Positions 2,999 through 7,828 of a stretch of 7,828 bases of DNA are shown here, one piece after another. The position numbers were made by a program, and so were the translations under genes. This DNA is from a bacterium ADurb.Bin374 (lineage in GTDB: Bacteria; Riflebacteria; Ozemobacteria; Ozemobacterales; Ozemobacteraceae). Within the stretch, counting starts at the first letter, position 1, and each line of letters starts with the position of its first letter. The notes below the pieces were generated by a model. The model did no database searches. It worked only from the letters and a program-made list of their open reading frames with translations, and was not told the DNA's origin. Location of the stretch: assembly GCA_002068715.1 (NCBI GenBank), contig MWAR01000015.1:1-7828 (forward strand). The letters run 5' to 3'.

Positions 2999-5461
2999 AT
3001 GGACAAGAGCGCACTTCTGACGGATATGCTCAAAAAAGAAACCGAGATGTCTTTCCGGCTGAATGCCAAGCAAGAGATCGCGCTCGGCTTCATGACCGAT
3101 CCGATCGCTCGCCATACGCTTTTGCTCGGGGGCTCGCGCTGTTTGGGCGGCGCATCTCTCGTCGAGACTGCCGACGGAGAGATTCCTCTAAAAACTCTTT
3201 TTGATCGGGCGAGTTCGTTCGCGGTCAATTCGCTTTCGAGAGAGGGTCGAAGAATTGTTGTTGAAGCGGAAGCGCCGTTCGTCAAAGGTTTTGGTCGCTT
3301 AAAGCATATCGTACTCGACAATGGGAAATGGTTCGACGCGCACCCGATTCATCGTGTTATAGGAATACGCGCCGGGAAGTTTTGTTGGCTATATGTCAGC
3401 GAACTTGTTCCGGGTGATCGGCTGCTTTCTTCTTTGGACGACCGGTTATCCGTGCCTTGCCTTCCGGCGTCCAATTTGGAACCTGACCCTTCAGTGTTTC
3501 CCGAAGATGATCCGCGTTGTTTACGAATAGCTCGAGATTCTCAATCCGGTTATCCAAAACATCCTTGTTCTTGTGATGAACAACTTCCTCTGGCAGAAGT
3601 GGTCGGCCAAGATGCAACTCCATCACAAGACGGTGCTCAAAAACGTAAACGCGCCGGTTGTTCTTGTCGAGAGAGCCGTTTGGATGTTGTACCATTCGGT
3701 ATCCCTTCGACATCTTTACACCGCCACGCCACGAGTTGTGACGTTCCCCCCGAAGACCTTTGCCTCGCAGTGCAACGCCCATTTTGTGCAGCCAACGACG
3801 GAAGTGTTCCTCATTCTCCAACTTCTCTCCGAAATGCGGCATGCAGGCTTTTAGGCTCAATCCGCTATTGTATAGCGCGATGGCTTCGTTCGGATGATCG
3901 CCCCAGTAGAATTTCGACCGCTCGCGAATGCCTTTTGACCGACGCCACGCTGCAAAAGCCAATATCGCTCGATCTGTCGGTTCGATATTCAACATCGACA
4001 AAATCCTTCTCACATCCTGTCGGTTTCTGTAGTTCGCGCGAATTAGTTCCTGATGATCACCCCAGTGATATTTGTCTCGGCCATGATCTGATGTTTTCTG
4101 CGCTTTCATATAGCAATTCTTTCGGTTTGACGGTTGTTTTACAATCCTCTTTCAAGGAGGAACCAGAAGAGTACTACGATTTTACAGTGCCGTCAACGGC
4201 AATATATGCCGCCGGGGGAAGTTTTCACCACAACAGCGGCAAAAGTTTCATCTGCGTCCGCGCCATCATTCTGCGCGCGCTCACCTATGAGCGTTCACGT
4301 CATCTGTGTCTGCGCCTGCACCGCGTCACCGCCGAGAAATACCTCTGGAAGCAGACGCTGAAGGACGTGATCGAGAAATGCTTCAAGGGTGTCGCGTTCT
4401 CCTACAACAACTCCCGCATGATTCTGACTTGCCCGAATGGGAGCACGGTCTGGTTCGGCGGACTGGACGAAGGCGACAAGAGTGACGGACTTTTGGGTTC
4501 CGACTGGTCAACCATCCTGTTCGACGAGGCCAACGAGATGTTGCCGGAAGGGATGCAAAAGGCCCGCACACGTCTCTCGCTCAAAGCAAAGAGCGCCGAC
4601 GGCCGCATGTGCGTCAACCGCTCGTTCTCCACGGTCAACCCGACCTACAAGACCCATCACCTCTACCGCACCTATGTCGAGAAGTTCGACATCTTCAACG
4701 GGCTGCCGATGTCGCCGGAGCAGTCGTCGATGTACAATTGGTGCCGGATCAATCCTTGCGACAATCTGGACAACCTCTCGGAAGGCTACCTGCGGGAACT
4801 CCAGTCGCTCTCGCCCGAGAACCGCCGGCGCTTCTTGGAGGGCGAGTGGAGCGAGGAGAGCAAGGACGCGCTGTTCAAGATGAACGACATCAATAACGCG
4901 CGCGTCAAGACTTTCGAGGAGATCGGCGCGATCCAGTTCGACAAGATCGTGGTCGGCGTCGATCCGGCGGTCACCAGCGGAGCCAAGGCCGACTTGACCG
5001 GCATCATCGTGTGCGGCTGGACGCGCCCGAAGGCGTTCGACCGCCGCTCGTCCGGCCAGTACTACGTTCTTGAGGACCGCAGCATCCGCGGCACGCCGGA
5101 CGAGTGGGCGCAGGCCGTCTACGACGCGTACACCCACTGGAAAGCGGATCTGATCGTCGGCGAGGCCAACCAAGGCGGCGATCTCGTGGAGAAGAACATC
5201 CGCTCGGTCAGCCGCATCGCGCCGTACAAGAAGGTCTGGGCCACGCGCGGCAAGGCGATCCGCGCCCAGCCTGTTGCCGCCATCTGCGCGACGGGCGATC
5301 TCCACATAGCGGTTTGTCTTCCCGAACTGGAAGGGGAGATGGTGGGATGGAACCCCGACTCGGGCGAGCCTTCGCCAAACAGGCTGGACGCCCTTGTCTG
5401 GGGAATAACCGAGCTGATGGGCTCAAAAAACAAGAGGGCGCGCATAATAGGAGCGGTATGA
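2999..5461 (+). CDS. terL: Terminase large subunit (TerL) precursor with intein
   Basis: TerL is the ATPase/nuclease that translocates and cuts phage DNA at the portal. After removal of the intein (3140-4234) the Walker A loop reads GGSRSGKS. Walker B is ILFDEANE (Asp codon 4523), followed by an NPT motif and HHLYRTYVEKF as in other TerL ATPase domains. The RNase H-like nuclease domain has its acidic residues in GVDPAVTSGAKADLTG (Asp codon 4961), VGEANQGGD (Glu codon 5162) and PNRLDALVWG (Asp codon 5387). From the ATG at 2999 the precursor has 820 residues and the spliced protein 455, a normal TerL size. Other in-frame starts are 2930 (inside the operator-like repeats), 3026 and 3047; none has a strong Shine-Dalgarno, so the exact start is uncertain. 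The stop overlaps the next gene as ATGA. Confidence 0.95.
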   Translation: MDKSALLTDMLKKETEMSFRLNAKQEIALGFMTDPIARHTLLLGGSRCLGGASLVETADGEIPLKTLFDRASSFAVNSLSREGRRIVVEAEAPFVKGFGRLKHIVLDNGKWFDAHPIHRVIGIRAGKFCWLYVSELVPGDRLLSSLDDRLSVPCLPASNLEPDPSVFPEDDPRCLRIARDSQSGYPKHPCSCDEQLPLAEVVGQDATPSQDGAQKRKRAGCSCRESRLDVVPFGIPSTSLHRHATSCDVPPEDLCLAVQRPFCAANDGSVPHSPTSLRNAACRLLGSIRYCIARWLRSDDRPSRISTARECLLTDATLQKPISLDLSVRYSTSTKSFSHPVGFCSSRELVPDDHPSDICLGHDLMFSALSYSNSFGLTVVLQSSFKEEPEEYYDFTVPSTAIYAAGGSFHHNSGKSFICVRAIILRALTYERSRHLCLRLHRVTAEKYLWKQTLKDVIEKCFKGVAFSYNNSRMILTCPNGSTVWFGGLDEGDKSDGLLGSDWSTILFDEANEMLPEGMQKARTRLSLKAKSADGRMCVNRSFSTVNPTYKTHHLYRTYVEKFDIFNGLPMSPEQSSMYNWCRINPCDNLDNLSEGYLRELQSLSPENRRRFLEGEWSEESKDALFKMNDINNARVKTFEEIGAIQFDKIVVGVDPAVTSGAKADLTGIIVCGWTRPKAFDRRSSGQYYVLEDRSIRGTPDEWAQAVYDAYTHWKADLIVGEANQGGDLVEKNIRSVSRIAPYKKVWATRGKAIRAQPVAAICATGDLHIAVCLPELEGEMVGWNPDSGEPSPNRLDALVWGITELMGSKNKRARIIGAV
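3140..4234 (+). mobile_element. TerL intein (365 aa) in the Walker A loop, split splicing domain around an antisense HNH gene
   Basis: The intein begins with Cys1 (codon 3140) and ends with His-Asn (codons 4229 and 4232) before Ser+1 (codon 4235), the residues needed for standard splicing. Block A is CLGGASLVETADGEIPL. Block B is the region FDAHPIHRV with the conserved His at residue 71; the usual Thr of TxxH is His68. The next block is SELVPGDRLL (residues 87-96). Block F is YYDFTVPSTAIYAAGG (Asp347) and block G is SFHHN. The N-terminal ~100 and C-terminal ~40 residues together make a mini-intein core of about 140 residues. The ~220 residues between are Ser-, Arg-, Cys- and Pro-rich with no LAGLIDADG or HNH motif on this strand; they are the complement of the minus-strand HNH gene. 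Local GC is much lower than the flanking extein (25 of 60 bases at 3541-3600). Confidence 0.95.
3396..4109 (-). CDS. HNH homing endonuclease, antisense within the terL intein, 237 aa
   Basis: This is a complete minus-strand gene (ATG at 4109-4107, TGA at 3398-3396). Residues 11-62 and 64-115 form a duplicated module, each starting K-[YF]-x-WGDH and ending with an [RW]-x-x-[KS]-[KM]-G-like basic helix; these are probable DNA-recognition units. The HNH nuclease follows: NSWRGG and KGYRMVQHPN, then VFEHRLVMELHLGRPL, EEVVHHKNKDVLDNRIENLELF and DH at 200-201. His178/His179, Asn187 and His201 fit the HNH metal site of phage homing endonucleases (HNH_3-like). The basic tail GRPKKK ends the chain. 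Upstream GAAAGAAT is only a weak ribosome site. The gene fills the endonuclease slot of the intein and its end overlaps the intein SELVPGDRL block. The inferred role is cutting intein-less terL alleles to start homing. It overlaps terL completely, so its mRNA is antisense to terL. Confidence 0.9.
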   Translation of the reverse strand: MKAQKTSDHGRDKYHWGDHQELIRANYRNRQDVRRILSMLNIEPTDRAILAFAAWRRSKGIRERSKFYWGDHPNEAIALYNSGLSLKACMPHFGEKLENEEHFRRWLHKMGVALRGKGLRGERHNSWRGGVKMSKGYRMVQHPNGSLDKNNRRVYVFEHRLVMELHLGRPLLPEEVVHHKNKDVLDNRIENLELFVNNADHLRETLKGQVPNWTPEGKARITGRPKKKAADHPEQVR

Positions 5462-5691
5462 AGAGAAAACAGCGGGCGGCATACGACAGCAGGGCCAAAA
5501 TCTTTGAGGCGACATGCGAGAAATGCGCCCGGATAAAGCGGTGCGCGTTCCGCACGACCGAAGGCGGCGGGCCTGAAGCGGTGTGCCTCCAACTTGTGCA
5601 GGGCGGAACCTATTCATGCGAGAGTTGCACCCGCCGGAACCAGCAAGGGGACTGCCATTTCTCCTGCGTCTTCTTCCGCGCGGCGATTTGA
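5458..5691 (+). CDS. Small cysteine-rich protein, 77 aa, possible zinc binding
   Basis: The ATG at 5458 overlaps the terL stop (ATGA), so it is coupled to terL. The chain has eight cysteines: CEKC at residues 20-23, C at 29, C at 43, CESC near 54-57, and two more near 66 and 70. The pairing of CxxC motifs suggests two structural zinc sites (or a reduced cysteine cluster). The N-terminus is basic (KRKQR). No signal peptide is seen, so disulfide bonding outside the cell is unlikely. I do not recognise the family. Its position between terL and portal is a common place for small packaging accessory or nuclease genes, but no HNH or GIY-YIG residues are present. Confidence 0.65.
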   Translation: MKRKQRAAYDSRAKIFEATCEKCARIKRCAFRTTEGGGPEAVCLQLVQGGTYSCESCTRRNQQGDCHFSCVFFRAAI

Positions 5692-5698
5692 CGTTGTT

Positions 5699-5716
5699 GC
5701 CGTTTTCGCCGTTTTG
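5699..5716 (+). repeat. Tandem 9-bp pair GCCGTTTT(C/G)
   Basis: GCCGTTTTC at 5699 is followed directly by GCCGTTTTG at 5708 in the 55-bp gap between the Cys-rich gene and the portal gene. The gap is the only clear break in the right-hand gene block and might carry control signals, but no promoter or terminator is convincing. Confidence 0.3.
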
Positions 5717-5746
5717 TCGTAATATCGTGACGATTTTGGGTGAATT

Positions 5747-7324
5747 ATGAACAAAAAATCCACAACTGCCTCTGTTTCTGTGCCGGATTCGACAAAAGCG
5801 GCCAAATCGCCCGAGGTCAGGTGCGAGGCTATCGCCGATCTTCGGCGCGGGGCTTATTCCACGATGCTTGAGGCCGCGATGGAGCGCGTCTGGCGGAACT
5901 GCAAGTATCCCACGACCGTTTCGTTCGATCAGTACTACAAGATGTACGCCCGGAACAATATCGCGGCGCGCGTGATAGAGACCTTTCCGGACTACTCTTG
6001 GGCGGCTGTCCCGTTTCCCAGCGACTCGCGCGGGGCGACCTCGCGCTTCTCGAAGGCGGCGGCGGCGCTCCTCACGCGGCAGTACAAGTTGCAGGACGGC
6101 GTGAGTCAGCCGCTTTTGGCGTCCATGAAGCAGTTGGACGTGCTCGGCGGCATCGGCGGAGAGTCGCTTCTGGTGTTCGGCTTTGCGGACGGAAAGAAAC
6201 TGAACATGCCTGTCGAGCAGAAGCGCGACATGGAAATCTCGTGGATCAAGATCCTGCATAACGGTCAATTCGAGGTCGAGAAGCGGGATGAGGACGAGTC
6301 TTCGCCGACTTACGGGGACGTTCTCTTGTACCGCACGAAGGATTTCACGTCCACGATCGACCTGAATTTCTCAAGCCAGATTGCTTCAGGCAAGAGCATC
6401 CATGCCTCGCGTTGCGTCCATTTCAAGGAATCTTCCGGGCTTTCGTACGGAACCTCGCGCATCCAGAAGTGTTACAACCAGCTTCTCGACATCACGAAGC
6501 TCTCGGGGGCTTCGGCGGAAGTCTATTGGCTCGGGGCTTTTTCCGGTCTGTCGATCGAGACGGACCCGACGGCCACGCTGGACGATGACGCCTACGAACG
6601 GATGATGGAGAAGACCTCCATGTATTTCGACGGCCTCGCTCGCGCGTTGGTGTTCGAGGGAGCGACCTCGAAACTGCTTTATCCGGCCATCGTGTCACCG
6701 AAAGACCATTTCGACCTCCAGATCACCATGATCTCCATCGCGACGGGCATTCCCCGCCGGTTCCTGACCGGCTCCGAGGCCGCGAAACTGGCCTCTCAGC
6801 AGGACACGCTGAACTGGATGGAGCGCGTCACGAATCGGCGCGAGATGTTCATCGGACCGAAAGTTGTCGCGCCCGTGATCCAGCGTTGCATCGACGCAGG
6901 CGTGATTCCGGGGCCGAGCGACGGCACTTTCACGGTGGCTTGGCCGCGCGTGCAGTCCATCGCGCTGAACGAGCGCGCCGACGCCGCACGCAATATGACG
7001 GCCGCATGGAACGCTTACGGATCGTCCGGGATGTCGGAAGTGATGCCGTTTGGAGTGTATCTTCTCTACGCTTGCGGCTTCAGCGAGACCGAGGCGGACG
7101 ACATCGAATCGAAAATCAATTCGGCAAACTGGAAAAAGGTGAAGAAGGCCAGCGAGAGCGGCACGACTTCGCCGGGCGCATCCTCTTCCGCCGTCAAGAA
7201 ATTGGAATCCCGGATCGAGGATCTTGAGACCGGCATGGAAGAGGCGGCGAATCAGGCAACTCCGGCGGCGCCTATGCCACGGAGCGAGGACACAGAAAAG
7301 AAACCCAAAAGAGGTGAGAAATGA
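5747..7324 (+). CDS. Phage portal protein, DUF1073/HI1409-like, 525 aa
   Basis: The portal forms the dodecameric ring at the head vertex through which TerL pumps DNA. Features seen: an N-terminal region with FDQYYKMYARNNIAARVIETFPDYSWAA, which resembles the conserved start of DUF1073 portals (a Y-x-x-N-x-x-A-x-x-I/V helix before a D-x-x-x-x-W); a GGIGGESLLVFGFADG core strand; the IKILHNGQFEVEKRDED loop; SRCVHFKESSGLSYGTSRIQKCYNQL, typical of portal clip/wing regions; and IPRRFLTGSEAAKLASQQDTLNWMERV, a hallmark segment near the crown. Residues around 478-495 (VKKLESRIEDLETGMEEA) form a coiled coil, followed by a charged disordered tail. The length is normal. The ATG at 5747 follows GGGTGA, a usable ribosome site. 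Its stop overlaps the protease start by ATGA. Confidence 0.88.
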   Translation: MNKKSTTASVSVPDSTKAAKSPEVRCEAIADLRRGAYSTMLEAAMERVWRNCKYPTTVSFDQYYKMYARNNIAARVIETFPDYSWAAVPFPSDSRGATSRFSKAAAALLTRQYKLQDGVSQPLLASMKQLDVLGGIGGESLLVFGFADGKKLNMPVEQKRDMEISWIKILHNGQFEVEKRDEDESSPTYGDVLLYRTKDFTSTIDLNFSSQIASGKSIHASRCVHFKESSGLSYGTSRIQKCYNQLLDITKLSGASAEVYWLGAFSGLSIETDPTATLDDDAYERMMEKTSMYFDGLARALVFEGATSKLLYPAIVSPKDHFDLQITMISIATGIPRRFLTGSEAAKLASQQDTLNWMERVTNRREMFIGPKVVAPVIQRCIDAGVIPGPSDGTFTVAWPRVQSIALNERADAARNMTAAWNAYGSSGMSEVMPFGVYLLYACGFSETEADDIESKINSANWKKVKKASESGTTSPGASSSAVKKLESRIEDLETGMEEAANQATPAAPMPRSEDTEKKPKRGEK

Positions 7325-7828
7325 GCGTGAAGAAATCTGACGGAAAAGCGCGTGTGATCATTGTTGGTTCGATAATCTCCGGCCGCAGCGGCAGCGGATG
7401 GTATGGGCGCTATACGGGAACCGAAACCGTGATCAAGGCGATCGGCTCGTCCGGGCCTGTGGACGTGTACATCAATTCTCCGGGCGGAAGCGTTTTCGCC
7501 GGATTTGAGATCCTGAACGCGCTGAATGCGGCCGTCATTGCCGGGCGCGAGGTCACGATGTACGTCTCCGCCATGGCCGCGTCGATGGCCTCCTACATCT
7601 CCAGCGGCGTTGTCGGGGCTAAGGTCTACATGGCAGATAACGCGAAACTCATGTTTCACGCGCCTTGGACCTACACCGAGGGCAGCAAGGACCAGCTCCG
7701 CGATACAGCCGACCTGCTCGGAAAGATGGAGGACGACATTGTCCGCGCCATCGAATCTCGCGGTGCCAAAGCGGAAAAGGAATGGTTCGCGGCCGGCCGC
7801 GCGAAATGGTTCGCCGCAAAAGAGGCGG
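7321..7828 (+). CDS. ClpP-like (S14) head-maturation protease, 3' end outside the window
   Basis: The ATG at 7321 overlaps the portal stop and follows GAGGTGAG, a good ribosome site. The first 169 residues are visible. The ClpP fold is clear: an N-terminal strand with VIIVGSI, INSPGGSVFAG (residues 51-61, the oxyanion-hole glycines), MYVSAMAASMASYI with the nucleophile Ser88, and NAKLMFHAPW with the catalytic His113. The third catalytic residue, normally Asp farther on, lies in or beyond the visible WFAAGRAKWFAA region and cannot be judged. In tailed phages such proteins downstream of portal cleave scaffold and capsid precursors during head maturation; in some phages they are fused to a scaffold domain, which the missing C-terminus could show. 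The expected next gene is the major capsid protein. Confidence 0.9.
   Translation, partial: MSVKKSDGKARVIIVGSIISGRSGSGWYGRYTGTETVIKAIGSSGPVDVYINSPGGSVFAGFEILNALNAAVIAGREVTMYVSAMAASMASYISSGVVGAKVYMADNAKLMFHAPWTYTEGSKDQLRDTADLLGKMEDDIVRAIESRGAKAEKEWFAAGRAKWFAAKEA

Noticed and set aside
4154..4160. AAGGAGG, a strong Shine-Dalgarno match that could start a separate C-terminal intein piece
   Set aside because: No ATG, GTG or TTG follows at a usable distance in the intein frame. It simply encodes part of FKEEP.
3140..4234. Group I or group II intron instead of an intein
   Set aside because: The frame is continuous, the ends encode intein blocks A, B, F and G, and the junction residues are Cys1 and His-Asn/Ser. 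An RNA intron is not needed to explain the insertion.
4508..5305. A 265-codon minus-strand frame opposite the TerL ATPase/nuclease region
   Set aside because: Its Ala/Arg/Asp/Leu-rich shadow composition, lack of any domain, and a strongly conserved TerL on the other strand argue against a gene.
5423..6268. A 281-codon minus-strand frame over the Cys-rich gene and portal start
   Set aside because: It spans two coupled + strand genes and their gap, has an Arg-rich shadow composition and shows no motif.

Overview
The window is a piece of a tailed double-stranded DNA phage or prophage, at the junction between a block of small genes and the DNA-packaging/head module. The clearest landmarks are a terminase large subunit (TerL), a DUF1073/HI1409-type portal protein and the start of a ClpP-fold head-maturation protease, all on the + strand in the usual packaging order. 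Most genes are GC-rich (a hand-counted 60-base block in the TerL nuclease half is about 70% GC), so the host is probably a GC-rich bacterium. Nothing here identifies the host more closely, and several starts have weak Shine-Dalgarno sequences.

Layout. From the left edge to 2355 there are five small + strand genes joined by ATGA stop/start overlaps: an HTH-like protein cut by the left edge, a probable small terminase (TerS) candidate, two small membrane-anchored proteins and a small acidic protein. The TerS candidate carries two 33-bp direct repeats near its 5' end, each with three TTGTGAC motifs, which makes a candidate pac/TerS binding site. From 2356 to about 2998 there is an AT-richer non-coding region. 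It holds a four-stem fold (2512-2609), two CATTACA-N4-TGTAATG palindromes and a helically phased series of TGTAAT half-sites. From 2999 onward come terL, a small eight-cysteine protein, the portal gene and the protease gene, which runs off the right edge.

The main finding is inside terL. An intein of 365 residues (3140-4234) splits the Walker A loop, between GGSR and SGKS. The two ends of the intein carry a normal splicing (Hint) domain, but the middle, where a homing endonuclease domain normally sits in frame, does not encode one on the + strand. The opposite strand instead carries a complete 237-residue HNH homing endonuclease gene (3396-4109, minus). Its boundaries fit the endonuclease slot almost exactly, and its stop codon lies inside a conserved splicing block of the intein. 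The TerL frame stays open through the whole antisense gene, so the sense read-through adds a roughly 220-residue linker of odd composition to the intein.

How the parts may work together (inference): TerS recognises DNA, TerL must splice out its intein to rebuild its ATPase P-loop before it can package, and portal plus protease build the procapsid. The antisense HNH enzyme would cut intein-less terL alleles and spread the nested element. Transcription of the HNH gene would also produce RNA complementary to terL mRNA.
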